In this document: one piece after another, positions 1-6,901 of the stretch
How positions within the stretch are numbered: the first letter of the stretch is position 1
How the letters are laid out: the number at the start of each line of letters is the position of its first letter
Virus record (IMG/VR): IMGVR_UViG_3300042546_000525
Span: 1-45,627 of that record
Source of the DNA: a virus
Strand: one strand, 5' to 3'
DNA: 45,627 nt
The notes under the pieces: generated by a model
Told to the model about the DNA's origin: nothing
The model's input: only the letters and a program-made list of their open reading frames with translations
Database searches by the model: none
Program-made: the position numbers and the translations under genes

Positions 1-127
1 GATGCTCGATCAGCACTTGGAGCATGTTCTTGCTCTGGTGCCCGAGATACTCGCAGTCGCGGTGCAGGGCGAACTCCCGGCCCCAAGCGGCGAGGCGCGT
101 CTCGACGTAGGCGCCGAAGGTGTTGAT
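1..127. repeat. Left copy of the 127-bp contig-end overlap
   Basis: These bases are identical to 45501-45627. The copy lies inside a single gene that reads uninterrupted across the join, so the window is a closed circle of 45,500 unique bases. A length of 127 matches a common assembler k-mer, so I read it as an assembly overlap and not a physical terminal repeat. Confidence 0.93.
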
Positions 128-136
128 TGCGGTCAT
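1..136 (-). CDS. 5' part of the 139-aa putative late regulator split by the circular join
   Basis: The ATG at 136-134 opens a frame that runs off base 1 and continues, through the identical end overlap, into 45500 down to 45217. Together the two parts give 139 aa. The start overlaps the stop of the upstream 49-aa gene (ATGA), so it is the last gene of the leftward early chain. No family is recognised. The full description is given under the right-hand part (45217-45627). Confidence 0.85.
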   Translation of the reverse strand, partial: MTAINTFGAYVETRLAAWGREFALHRDCEYLGHQSKNMLQVLIEH

Positions 137-282
137 AGGCGGCGTTCCTCGGGCAGTTGGGGCGGGTAGCAGAGTTCGGGGTGGTCGCACATGCGCTCGC
201 CGCAGCAGAGGAAGCAGTCACCGAGGCGAGGCTCGACGGGCTGCGGCTTGGGGGCGAATAGATCGGGCTGGTCAGGCTTCAT
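133..282 (-). CDS. Small cysteine-rich protein, 49 aa
   Basis: Unknown function. The product is short, proline-rich at its N-terminus, and has a cysteine cluster in the middle (CFLCC, then CDHPELC), which suggests a small zinc-binding fold. Its ATG lies 11 bases inside the 3' end of the Lar-like gene and its stop overlaps the next ATG, so it is translated as part of a tightly coupled chain. The coupling is the main support. Confidence 0.6.
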   Translation of the reverse strand: MKPDQPDLFAPKPQPVEPRLGDCFLCCGERMCDHPELCYPPQLPEERRL

Positions 283-544
283 GTCGCTTATTCCATGCCG
301 CCCAAGCGCGAGCCTCGGCGTCGGCTGCCCACTCTTCGGGGCCGGTGTTGTCGGGGTTGATAGGCGGCCGGCCGGGATACTGGATCGCCCGGCACGTTTG
401 AACCCGGACCTCTGGGCCGCGCGCCTCGCAATCACTGCACTGGACAGATCCCCATCGCGGCTCCTGCAGAACAAAAAGACCGTGTGCGCCGCAGAATGGG
501 CACTGCTTGTGCTGCTGCTTGTGCTGCTGCTTGTCAGGCTGCAC
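272..544 (-). CDS. Lar-like restriction alleviation protein
   Basis: 90 aa from a GTG start with a good Shine-Dalgarno (GGAGGG, 8 bases upstream). The pattern CPFCG, about 20 residues, VQCSDCEARGPE, then a C-terminal AWAAWNKR matches the Lar/restriction-alleviation zinc-finger family, in which two CxxC pairs bind zinc and the WN-R ending is typical. Lar of the Rac prophage modulates host type I restriction and modification. A short N-terminal repeat (KQQH twice) is unusual and comes from a tandem 15-base DNA repeat. It sits near two methyltransferase systems, which fits an anti-restriction role. The family call is from motif memory, not a search. Confidence 0.75.
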   Translation of the reverse strand: MQPDKQQHKQQHKQCPFCGAHGLFVLQEPRWGSVQCSDCEARGPEVRVQTCRAIQYPGRPPINPDNTGPEEWAADAEARAWAAWNKRHEA

Positions 545-1010
545 GGGTGATTCCCTCCGGCTGCAGGCCTGCGACGGTCACAGCGACGGCCAGCGCGGGC
601 CATGCGTGCGACTTGACGCCGTAGGTCGGGCCGGGCGCCGCTTTCGTGCCCGGCGGCCCCAGCAGGTCAATCAGGGCTTGCCGGATGTGGGGGTCTTTTG
701 CCGCGCCGCTGTTGCAGACGTGCTGCTTGACCGCCAGCCGAGTCACCAGCACCGCCGAGACTCCGCGCTCGGCGCAGGCCTCGACCATGCGGCCGATGTT
801 CACGCAGGTCTCGAACACCTCCGCGCCAACCGGGCGACCGTAGCTCGCGATCATCTCGATGGCGACCGTCGGCTGCGGTGTCTGCTGGCAAGCGCCGCGG
901 ATCATGGCCAGCATCGTTTGCAGGTCGCAGACGCCCGACTGCATCACGACACGACCGGACAGGACGGCCCATCCGCACTCAGTCGGGCCGGGGTCAATTG
1001 CGAGGATCAT
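534..1010 (-). CDS. RuvC-like Holliday junction resolvase / RNase H-fold nuclease
   Basis: 158 aa. The N-terminus MILAIDPGPTECGWAV carries the first catalytic aspartate (D6) in the hydrophobic strand typical of RuvC-like resolvases; a second acidic position (E52) lies in VAIEMIASYG, and the C-terminal SHAWPALAVAV helix with conserved upstream aspartates completes the fold. Phage members of this family resolve branched DNA before packaging or during recombination. The start overlaps the stop of the 58-aa membrane protein (ATGA) and the stop overlaps the Lar-like gene. It likely acts with the ERF/YqaJ/NinB recombination set. Confidence 0.8.
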   Translation of the reverse strand: MILAIDPGPTECGWAVLSGRVVMQSGVCDLQTMLAMIRGACQQTPQPTVAIEMIASYGRPVGAEVFETCVNIGRMVEACAERGVSAVLVTRLAVKQHVCNSGAAKDPHIRQALIDLLGPPGTKAAPGPTYGVKSHAWPALAVAVTVAGLQPEGITRAA

Positions 1011-1183
1011 GCTTCCTCCCGTTTCTTGGCCTTGTCGCCGTCATCAAGCCCAGCGCGGAGGAAGTAGGCCAAGACAAACCACCAAGCTGACCACCCGTGC
1101 GAGACCACCAAGTACGCGCACCCCGCGAGCAGCGCTAAGTTGTAGAACATGACCAGAATCGCAGACTGGATGTATTCGCTCAT
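1007..1183 (-). CDS. Small two-segment membrane protein, 58 aa
   Basis: No family is recognised. Two hydrophobic stretches (about residues 7-27 and 30-43) are separated by a short SHGWSAWW turn, and the tail is charged (GDKAKKREEA). This predicts a tiny hairpin membrane protein with a cytoplasmic C-terminus. The ATG overlaps the upstream stop (ATGA). A holin-like or host-membrane-modifying role is possible, but nothing ties it to lysis because it lies far from the lysis block. Confidence 0.65.
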   Translation of the reverse strand: MSEYIQSAILVMFYNLALLAGCAYLVVSHGWSAWWFVLAYFLRAGLDDGDKAKKREEA

Positions 1184-1551
1184 GCGGCCTCCGCTTGCTT
1201 GGCGCGCTCGATCACGCGCGGGCCTTGTGGGATGTGCCGGCAGCCCCAGCACCGCCAGCCCTCGCGGCCGGGGATCGACTCGGTAGCGGGGTCTTCGTTT
1301 GGATGCACCGCCCAAGCTTTGCAGTCGCTCGACATCGCGCGGAGCTGTGGCTTGGCCCCGCAGTCGCACGGCGGTCGCCGCGGCGGATTCGACAAGAGCC
1401 AATCCGTCACGCTGCGGCAATTCCGCGCGTGCTCGATCGGGCCGGACGGAAAGTCCGGCCTGTCGAAGCACAGCGGCCTTTCCCCTGCCCGCGCGCGCAT
1501 GGCGTTCTCGGGCTGCGTTGGGTACTGGATCGGCTGGCTGTAGATGCTCAC
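1180..1551 (-). CDS. Putative zinc-binding protein, 123 aa
   Basis: Function unknown. I chose the GTG at 1551 because it overlaps the methyltransferase stop as GTGA, a junction type used repeatedly in this genome; a GTG at 1560 is the alternative. The sequence has CDCG and CWGC pairs plus further cysteines, suggesting a zinc ribbon, and little predicted hydrophobicity. It follows the C5-methyltransferase and precedes the small membrane protein, all coupled. Confidence 0.65.
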   Translation of the reverse strand: MSIYSQPIQYPTQPENAMRARAGERPLCFDRPDFPSGPIEHARNCRSVTDWLLSNPPRRPPCDCGAKPQLRAMSSDCKAWAVHPNEDPATESIPGREGWRCWGCRHIPQGPRVIERAKQAEAA

Positions 1552-2699
1552 GGCCTGCACTCCATGTAGGCCGCAATCACTTCTGCCGCGACCTGCGGGA
1601 CGATTGCGTTTCCGTAGGCGCGCAGGCGTCCCACTCGGGCGGGAACCCCATGAGCCAGCAGACGAATGCCGGGTTCAACGCGCCGGGCTTTTCCGTCGTG
1701 GCCGATGATCCAGCCGGCGCCAGCCCAGGCACTGCCGCCGTCACCGCTGCCAAGTCCGGACCGTGCGAGCGCGCCGCCTCGCGTATCGCGCCCTCTGTCG
1801 AGCGCACTCCCTTGTCCGCAAGCGATGCCGTCGGCGTCGGCCAGCAGGCGACCTGCGCCTGCATCCGCAGATCCGTCAGGCTGACACCGCAGGCTCCGTT
1901 CAGCGCAGCCTTGCGTGCCAAGAAAGCCTCCGGCGATCCGCCCGGCTGGGCTACTGTCGGCGTCGCCCACAGCGCCGCCAACGCATGCGCCCGAATCGAC
2001 ACCAGCCCCGCCGAGTTGCCAGCCTCGTTGTTGCCGTTCTTCGCTGGCGCCAAGCTGGTCGGCGTGGCCCACAGCGCCGCCGCCACCTGCCTCGGCAACT
2101 GATCCACACGACTGCGACCGTCCTCGCGCTGCGTGGCTATGCCCGGCGTGTCCTTCCAGTCGCGGGCGCTGGCCGTCACCCACAGCGCCATCTCGCTCGG
2201 CGACGATCCAGAGACGATCTCGACGGTGCGGCCCATCGACGGCACAAGCCGGGATAACGGCCGCCCGGCCGGCGTAGTCGATGCCTTCCAGGTCAGCGAG
2301 CACTCCGTCGAGCCAATCCTTGCCAACCGCTGCCGCAACCTGCTCTCCCATCCAGACAGCGGGCCGCCTGGCACGTAGCAGGCGAAGCTGGTGGGGCCAC
2401 AGATGCCGGTCATCAGCGTGTCCTGCGCCTTTACCAGCGACGCTGAACGGCTGGCACGGGCACGATCCGGTCCACAGCTCGCGCTCTTCGGGCCAGCCGG
2501 CGAGCCGGGCAGCGAGCGCCCAGCCTCCGATGCCGGCGAAGAAGTGGCACTGTCGAAACCCGGTAAGGTCATCTGCTGCAACATCGGTGATGCTCCTTTC
2601 GTCTACCTCGCCGGCCGGCAGATGCCCGGCCGCGATCAGGTTTCGCAGCCACTGCGATGCGTAGGCGTCCCATTCGTTGTAGTAGTGCGCGCCGCTCAC
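1548..2699 (-). CDS. DNA (cytosine-5) methyltransferase (Dcm-like)
   Basis: 383 aa from a GTG that overlaps the previous stop (GTGA). Motif I FAGIGG (54-59), motif IV GSCPCQPFS with catalytic C82, a motif VI variant GEQV (normally ENV), motif VIII HRRDRLWIVA and motif X RLRAYGNAIVPQ are all present in order, so the enzyme should transfer a methyl group to C5 of cytosine. The likely role is protecting phage DNA from restriction. The target-recognition stretch between motifs VIII and X is unusually Gly/Ala/Asp-rich with recurring ADA-type segments (GHADQ, GDADSS, LADADG), because the same DNA encodes WATPT/WPTPT repeats in another frame (see 1577-2584). Confidence 0.9.
   Translation of the reverse strand: MSGAHYYNEWDAYASQWLRNLIAAGHLPAGEVDERSITDVAADDLTGFRQCHFFAGIGGWALAARLAGWPEERELWTGSCPCQPFSVAGKGAGHADDRHLWPHQLRLLRARRPAVWMGEQVAAAVGKDWLDGVLADLEGIDYAGRAAVIPACAVDGPHRRDRLWIVAERDGAVGDGQRPRLEGHAGHSHAARGRSQSCGSVAEAGGGGAVGHADQLGASEERQQRGWQLGGAGVDSGACVGGAVGDADSSPAGRIAGGFLGTQGCAERSLRCQPDGSADAGAGRLLADADGIACGQGSALDRGRDTRGGALARSGLGSGDGGSAWAGAGWIIGHDGKARRVEPGIRLLAHGVPARVGRLRAYGNAIVPQVAAEVIAAYMECRP
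1577..2584 (-). CDS. Second long reading frame inside the methyltransferase gene, 335 aa
   Basis: This frame lies wholly inside the C5-methyltransferase gene on the same strand but in a different phase. Its ATG is preceded by AAAGGAG with 8 bases of spacing, one of the best ribosome binding sites in the region. The protein has repeated LWATPT/WPTPTA segments, an ARDWKD element, CGPTSFA, and a C-terminal LNPAFVCWLMGFPPEWD followed by a basic tail. From memory, proteins of this style occur in many phages and are often loosely labelled as methylase-associated, but I cannot confirm by search. It could be a real dual-coded gene or a relic of a duplicated family. Function unknown. Confidence 0.55.
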   Translation of the reverse strand: MLQQMTLPGFDSATSSPASEAGRSLPGSPAGPKSASCGPDRARASRSASLVKAQDTLMTGICGPTSFACYVPGGPLSGWESRLRQRLARIGSTECSLTWKASTTPAGRPLSRLVPSMGRTVEIVSGSSPSEMALWVTASARDWKDTPGIATQREDGRSRVDQLPRQVAAALWATPTSLAPAKNGNNEAGNSAGLVSIRAHALAALWATPTVAQPGGSPEAFLARKAALNGACGVSLTDLRMQAQVACWPTPTASLADKGVRSTEGAIREAARSHGPDLAAVTAAVPGLAPAGSSATTEKPGALNPAFVCWLMGFPPEWDACAPTETQSSRRSRQK

Positions 2700-3019
2700 C
2701 GCTCCCCCTCCGCCCCAGGGCGCGGCTCGCCAAGCTTTTCGCACTCGCCGTCAACAATCGCCATTGCCTCGTTGTACAGCCGGATTGCTGCGTTGAACTC
2801 GGATTCATCGCCGCCGTTCTGGAGCACCCAGGCGAGGCGCTTGCAGGCTTTGAGCAGAGCCGGCGCCGCCACGACAAGATGCCCATTCGCCCGGTACTGC
2901 TCGCGCGTTACCCACGCCTGCCGGATTGTGCAAATCGGCGTGCCGTCCGCGGAGACAACGTCGCGCGTGCTGCCCGTGTCGTAGGACAGCGCCCATGGAC
3001 CCTCCGTGTGCCCGCTCAC
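2696..3019 (-). CDS. Conserved-looking phage protein, 107 aa
   Basis: The GTG start overlaps the upstream stop (GTGA). The protein begins SGHTEGPWALSYD and contains ANGHLVVAAPALLKACKRL followed by a helical acidic C-terminus. This layout (short beta-like N-terminus, then AxPxLLxAC) is common among small phage early proteins of unknown function. No catalytic motif is evident. It is coupled to the MazG-like gene upstream and the methyltransferase downstream. Confidence 0.7.
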   Translation of the reverse strand: MSGHTEGPWALSYDTGSTRDVVSADGTPICTIRQAWVTREQYRANGHLVVAAPALLKACKRLAWVLQNGGDESEFNAAIRLYNEAMAIVDGECEKLGEPRPGAEGER

Positions 3020-3450
3020 GGTTGCACCTCCGGGCGCGGCTCGCAGGCGACGCGGCCGAGGAGGTTTTGTCCGGCCGATGCCCAGCCAGTGTTCGCCAAG
3101 AAAGGCAGATTCACGATCCAACCGCCTGCCACTGGCTCCGGGTAGCCAGCAGACCATCGACAAAAGCCATCGTCGTCCTGCACCAGATGCGTCGCCTCAG
3201 CCGGCGCATTGGCCCAGCGAGCGAGGTAGGCGGCGCGGTCGGCGTCTTCCTTCTCCCGCATGATCCGCTCCCGTAGCCTGATCAGATACAGCAGCAGGTC
3301 GGATGCCTCTTCGATTGCATGCTGCAGCCAGTCGCCGGCCTGCAGGTCGGTGCGGTCGACCGTGGTTCCGTACTTCGCCAAGCCGACGCGCTCGCGCTCT
3401 GCCAGCAGGCGCTGGGCGGCCTGTACTGTGTCACTCGGGATCTTGCTCAA
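3016..3450 (-). CDS. MazG-like nucleotide pyrophosphohydrolase family protein
   Basis: 144 aa. The first 65 residues (ERVGLAKYGTTVDR, then WLQHAIEEASDLLLYLIRL) have the helical arrangement with E-E-x-x-D metal-binding positions seen in phage all-alpha NTP pyrophosphohydrolases. Such enzymes remove modified or excess nucleotides, or tune host alarmone signalling. The C-terminal half is aromatic- and glycine-rich and not recognised, so this may be a two-domain protein. It is coupled on both sides. The assignment rests on the motif only. Confidence 0.5.
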   Translation of the reverse strand: MSKIPSDTVQAAQRLLAERERVGLAKYGTTVDRTDLQAGDWLQHAIEEASDLLLYLIRLRERIMREKEDADRAAYLARWANAPAEATHLVQDDDGFCRWSAGYPEPVAGGWIVNLPFLANTGWASAGQNLLGRVACEPRPEVQP

Positions 3451-3695
3451 AGCTCACCTCCACAGTGAGGGCAGCAGGGTTTGGGTTTAGGGTGCTTGGG
3501 GCTGCGGTGTTCCCACGCTGGGCATCCGCCCTTTCCACTCCGGTACGGCTCGCGGTCTGTCAGACCTTCGGCGTGCAGGCGCCCGAGGACGTTGCTGCAG
3601 TAGCGTTCGCCGCGCCCGGTGAGCGCAGACAGTCGGATCGCGGTGAGCGCCCGGCCTTCGGCGAGCGCTGCGAGCGCGGCTTCGCGGGCGCTCAC
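3447..3695 (-). CDS. Winged-helix protein with C-terminal zinc ribbon, 82 aa
   Basis: The GTG start overlaps the preceding stop. Residues 1-55 (AALAALAEGRALTAIRLSALTG, then VLGRLHAEGLTDRE) read as a small winged helix-turn-helix of the type used to read double-stranded DNA, and the end CCPHCGGEL supplies a CxxC pair. It is likely a regulatory or replication-accessory DNA-binding protein. No specific family is named. Confidence 0.65.
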   Translation of the reverse strand: MSAREAALAALAEGRALTAIRLSALTGRGERYCSNVLGRLHAEGLTDREPYRSGKGGCPAWEHRSPKHPKPKPCCPHCGGEL

Positions 3696-3997
3696 GGCAC
3701 CACCTCCAGCACCATGACAGGCTCGACCCTGACGGCCCGGCCAGCAGGCGGGATCATCGGGCGCTCGCGGACCTTGCCCTGCTGAATCAGCCGGCTCATC
3801 GCGTCGGCAAAGGCCTTGCGCTCGACGGTGTTTGCCGTGGGCTTGATCAGCGCCAGGCACTCGCGGCGGGTGATGTGCCCCTCGGCGGCCTCGCGGCAGA
3901 TTGCTTCGGCTAGGCTGACGCGGCGCGCGTTGTCCTGCGCCAACATGCTTGCCATGCGTCGCAGGCGCGCGCGGTCTTGCTCCTTCATGGCCTTCAT
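3692..3997 (-). CDS. Basic helical protein, 101 aa
   Basis: Unknown function. The ATG at 3997 overlaps the upstream stop (ATGA); a second in-frame ATG lies at 3987. The N-terminal half is basic and helical (EQDRARLRRMASML), the middle (EGHITRRECLALI, then FADAMSRLIQQGKVRERPMIP) resembles a winged-helix DNA-binding domain. It sits between two other small DNA-binding-like genes, suggesting a regulatory cluster downstream of the replication genes. Confidence 0.65.
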   Translation of the reverse strand: MKAMKEQDRARLRRMASMLAQDNARRVSLAEAICREAAEGHITRRECLALIKPTANTVERKAFADAMSRLIQQGKVRERPMIPPAGRAVRVEPVMVLEVVP

Positions 3998-4182
3998 GCC
4001 GCACCCCGCATGAAGTACCGCACCGACCGCAACGCTGCCCATGTCAGGCCGGCGCCAGTCGCAAGCACCGCAGCGATCCTCCGGCGCGCGGCATCCATGC
4101 CAAGGCCAAGCCGGCAAGCGATGCGTCGCTCCGTGTAGTCCTTGCCTTCGATCTTCCACACCCTCAGCGGGTCCAGTCTCAT
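3994..4182 (-). CDS. Small helix-turn-helix-like protein, 62 aa
   Basis: Unknown. The sequence MRLDPLRVWKIEGKDYTERR is followed by two helices (ACRLGLGMDAARRRIAAVL) that could form a helix-turn-helix. It overlaps the NinB-like gene stop and the next start, so translation is coupled. Confidence 0.6.
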   Translation of the reverse strand: MRLDPLRVWKIEGKDYTERRIACRLGLGMDAARRRIAAVLATGAGLTWAALRSVRYFMRGAA

Positions 4183-4610
4183 CGGTTGTCTCCGGTCATT
4201 TCGTTGGGGCCGGGCACGTACACCCCGGCTGCTGCTGCCTGTCGGATCGCGAAGTCGGCGAACTGCCAGAACCGTGCAGTGTCCAGCACATCGCGCCGGC
4301 CGCCTTCGTCCGCGGTTGTGGTTCGGATCGGGCGACTGATCTGGCGCGCGCCCATGTCGATCTGCCGCCAGCCGAAGAACTCGCCGCACAGGTACTCGTG
4401 CCAGTCCTCGGACGTGTGCCCGAGCTCGCGGACGATGGTCGGCAGCACGCAGCCGAAGTAATACGCATTGGCGGCGCAGGACCGGGGTCGGCGGTACTGC
4501 TTGACCTCGATTCGCCAAGCCTTCGTGTCGGACAAGCCCTGCAGGAAGGCGACCGCGTTGGCGAGCACCAGGGCCCGGCCGGCGTCCTTGTGGAGGATGA
4601 ACTCGGCCAT
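4179..4610 (-). CDS. NinB-like recombination protein
   Basis: 143 aa. WRIEVKQYRRPRSCAANAYYFG corresponds to the K-x-R-S-x-x-x-N-x-x-(Y/W)-(Y/W) signature of phage NinB/Orf-type proteins, which bind single-stranded DNA and help RecFOR-like loading in recombination; the C-terminal FADFAIRQAAAAGVYVPGPNE ending is frequent in phage homologs. The start overlaps the helicase stop (TGATG). It belongs with the initiator and helicase in the leftward replication block. Family membership is inferred from the motif. Confidence 0.6.
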   Translation of the reverse strand: MAEFILHKDAGRALVLANAVAFLQGLSDTKAWRIEVKQYRRPRSCAANAYYFGCVLPTIVRELGHTSEDWHEYLCGEFFGWRQIDMGARQISRPIRTTTADEGGRRDVLDTARFWQFADFAIRQAAAAGVYVPGPNEMTGDNR

Positions 4611-5947
4611 CAGGCGGCCCTCGCCAGCTTCTTGCCGCCGACCTTGGGCGCCTCGCGCTCAGGCAACATCCCGTCCCAGTCATCGGCGCGCATCTGGTCG
4701 AAACGCTCGCGCAGATTGATCGTCATTCCAGACTTGCCACCGCGCTGCTTGGCAACGATCAGCTCAAGCAAGTGATCTCGCGGCTCGCCCTGCTGCCGGT
4801 AGTAGTCCTCGCGGTGCGCCAGCAGGATCACATCGGCGTCCTGCTCAATGTCACCGGACCCTCTCAGGTCGGCCATCGTCGGTCGCTTGTTGGTTCTGTC
4901 GGTGTTCGCGCGATTCAGCTGCGCCAGGCCGACCACGGGGACCTGTAGCCGCTTCGCCAAGCGCTTGAGTCCGGCACTGATCTCGCCCAGCTCGCTCACG
5001 TCGTTTTTTCGCGGCCGACCCATGATGTGGATGTGATCGACAACCACCATGCTAAGAGCCCTTCGCATGTGGGCTCTCTCGGCTCTGGCCTCGATCTGCT
5101 GCAGGGTGAGGCTCGGCTCTTCGTCAATCTCGACCGCCGTTTCCGTCAATCTGGGCACCACGGCAGCGACGCGATCGGCGTACAAATCTGCATCTTCAAA
5201 GACGCCGGCCGGCGACTGCAGGTACTCGTGATCGACGCGGCCAAGCTGAGCAATCGCGCGCTGCCACCATTCAGCGCGGCTCATTTCAAGGGAAAAGACA
5301 AGCGGATGCCCGCCTTGCAGTCCGTTGAACGTGGTGAGGTTCTCGCCGAAGACGCTCTTGCCCATGCCGGGCCGGCCAGCAATCACATAGAACCGACCCG
5401 GCTGCAGCCCCTTGGTGATGGCGTTGACTTCCGCCCATGGCGTGACAAGCCCGGTCACTTCCAGGCCGGCAGATGCACGCTGCATGAACTCCCGATGCCA
5501 TTCGCGCAAGCCTTCCTTCGCCGAGACAGGCCCGGCCCTTGAAGACGACGCGCAGACAGCGTTGATCTTTCCTTGCGCCCAGGTCGCAGCCGCTTCGGCG
5601 CCTTGCGAGTAGGCAATATCTCCCAGCTGCTGGCCGATTTCGCGCAGGCCACGGCATTTCGCTGCAGCGACAATCAGCTCGGCATGGCAAGCCGTGGATC
5701 CGAAGAAGTAGGCCCCCGCGGATAGCTCGATCACATCAGACGGATCGATTCCAACGGCCGCGGCCGTCTCCGCTATGGTCACCGGATCGATCTGCTCAGG
5801 CTTCAAGCTGAGGGCGTGCCCATACAGCGCGCCAAGCCACTTGTCTTCGAAATGCTCAGGCAACAGCCACCCGCGCACCTGCTCAAGGCGTTCCCGCGAC
5901 GTAATGCAGGCGCCCACAACCTCACGCTCGGCTGTCAGGCTGCTCAT
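4610..5947 (-). CDS. Replicative DNA helicase, DnaB family
   Basis: 445 aa, the usual length for DnaB. The N-terminal domain (about 1-130) begins SSLTAEREVVGACI, as in DnaB. The RecA-like domain has Walker A AGRPGMGKS (about 190-198), Walker B MVVVDHIH near 290, motif H4 RGSGDIEQDADVILLAHRE and the final AKQRGGKSGM segment that supplies the arginine finger. It forms a hexamer on the lagging strand and unwinds the fork. It lies directly after the initiator gene (4-base overlap), so the phage brings its own initiator-helicase pair and recruits host polymerase; no phage polymerase was found. Confidence 0.93.
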   Translation of the reverse strand: MSSLTAEREVVGACITSRERLEQVRGWLLPEHFEDKWLGALYGHALSLKPEQIDPVTIAETAAAVGIDPSDVIELSAGAYFFGSTACHAELIVAAAKCRGLREIGQQLGDIAYSQGAEAAATWAQGKINAVCASSSRAGPVSAKEGLREWHREFMQRASAGLEVTGLVTPWAEVNAITKGLQPGRFYVIAGRPGMGKSVFGENLTTFNGLQGGHPLVFSLEMSRAEWWQRAIAQLGRVDHEYLQSPAGVFEDADLYADRVAAVVPRLTETAVEIDEEPSLTLQQIEARAERAHMRRALSMVVVDHIHIMGRPRKNDVSELGEISAGLKRLAKRLQVPVVGLAQLNRANTDRTNKRPTMADLRGSGDIEQDADVILLAHREDYYRQQGEPRDHLLELIVAKQRGGKSGMTINLRERFDQMRADDWDGMLPEREAPKVGGKKLARAA

Positions 5948-6807
5948 GCCGCGGCCTCCGCGCGCTCGTAGATCGCGGTGATCGTGTCGGGTCGAGTCAG
6001 GTACTCGAAGCTCGGCGCCCAGTTCAAGTGCGCGCCGCTGCCGGCCTGCCGCCCGGACGCGAAGGGATCGCAGTTGACGATCTGCCAGTACGCGGTCCAG
6101 AACTCGCGGGTGATCGCCGGGCTGCCGAACTCGGCGGCGCAGATTTCGCGCACGACGCGGATCGACCGCCCGACCTGCTGCCTGCGCTTCTCGCGGTTGA
6201 CTGCCGAGACGTTCGGCACCCTGCCGCCATGAGCCACCGTGAAGGGCGCGGCGTTGAAGGTCTCGATCGCGTCCTCGGTGACAGCCGCCAGCCGTTCGGC
6301 GCGCTCGGCCTTGGCCTTGGCGATTTCGTCCGCGGGCTGGTCCGAAGGCGCAGCTTTCGGACATAGCTCTTGATCTTCTTCTTCTCTTCTCTTCTCTTCT
6401 CTGCTCCGCAATTTGTCCGCATCTTTTGCGGACATGTCGCGGACTTCCTGCGGAGACTTTGCGGACTCCCTGCGCTCGCGCTTGCCCTTCGTGTCCTCGG
6501 CGCGGCGCTTCGCACCCTTACCGTTGTGCTCAGAAAACTCAGGCATTACAAGGGCTTCGCCGTCGAAGCCAAGCCAGCCGACGGAAAGCATCGCGCCAGA
6601 AAGGCCAGGCCAGCCGATGATCTGGTCGAGCAGCTCCGGCGTGTAGCCGGTCAGCTTTCCGTCGGTGCAGTGCACATCAAAAACGCTCCACGCCGCATGC
6701 AGTCCGCCGATGACGCGGAATCTGTCCGCACCAGTTGCGGACACCATGCGGACAACCTTCGGATGCGTTTGCAGGTCGCAGCGCATCTTGATCCAGTCGT
6801 TTGCCAT
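5944..6807 (-). CDS. Replication initiator / helicase-loader-like protein, containing the candidate origin
   Basis: 287 aa. The N-terminal about 95 residues (NDWIKMRCDLQTHPKVVRM, then LDQIIGWPGL) form a winged-helix-type DNA-binding domain seen in phage replisome organisers. A long charged linker follows (EEKRREEE region), and the C-terminal domain ends HLNWAPSFEYLTR before a short helix, as in proteins that contact the helicase. The place just upstream of DnaB supports an O/DnaA-like role. The gene contains iteron-like repeats in DNA at 6415-6466 and 6724-6753, like lambda O containing ori. Confidence 0.8.
   Translation of the reverse strand: MANDWIKMRCDLQTHPKVVRMVSATGADRFRVIGGLHAAWSVFDVHCTDGKLTGYTPELLDQIIGWPGLSGAMLSVGWLGFDGEALVMPEFSEHNGKGAKRRAEDTKGKRERRESAKSPQEVRDMSAKDADKLRSREEKRREEEDQELCPKAAPSDQPADEIAKAKAERAERLAAVTEDAIETFNAAPFTVAHGGRVPNVSAVNREKRRQQVGRSIRVVREICAAEFGSPAITREFWTAYWQIVNCDPFASGRQAGSGAHLNWAPSFEYLTRPDTITAIYERAEAAA
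6374..6402. repeat. Pyrimidine tract with four CTTCT repeats
   Basis: A pure pyrimidine run of 29 bases on the plus strand includes (CTTCT)4 at 6381-6400. It ends 12 bases before the iteron array in the initiator gene. In the protein it encodes the charged EEKRREEE linker. Such a tract can unwind or form triplex DNA and may be the duplex-unwinding element of the origin, which is an inference. Confidence 0.5.
6415..6466. repeat. Iteron array A, candidate replication origin
   Basis: On the plus strand GTCCGCA (415-421 in this kilobase), then TGCGGAC at 6427, CGCGGAC at 6438, TGCGGAG at 6449 and TGCGGAC at 6460. The four direct copies start exactly every 11 bases, one helical turn, and the first forms a perfect dyad with the inverted copy across 5 bases. 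A period of 11 does not follow codons, so the repeats are selected as DNA and not as protein. The position inside the initiator gene matches lambda ori in gene O. Confidence 0.65.
6724..6753. repeat. Iteron array B, same architecture as array A
   Basis: GTCCGCA at 6724-6730, five bases, TGCGGAC at 6736-6742, four bases, TGCGGAC at 6747-6753. The dyad plus 11-base spacing copies the arrangement of array A about 310 bases away. A degenerate third copy (TTCGGAT) begins at 6758, again 11 bases on. It lies just inside the initiator gene start, so binding here could also repress the initiator. Confidence 0.6.
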
Positions 6808-6901
6808 GAACCTCACCTGTCACCCTGAAAACCAACACCGCCAACCTGCAGGGTCAGGCTGTCCCCCGGTCATGACTCCGGGGTGAGGCGGGTGGCGTCG
6901 C

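Noticed and set aside
1-127. Physical direct terminal repeat of the virion
   Set aside because: The length equals a common k-mer and lies within a gene; terminase family suggests cos-type ends near 41.8 kb instead.
6860-6885. Terminator between 6807 and 6902
   Set aside because: Only a short GC dyad (CCCCGG...CCGGGG) with no T tract on either strand.
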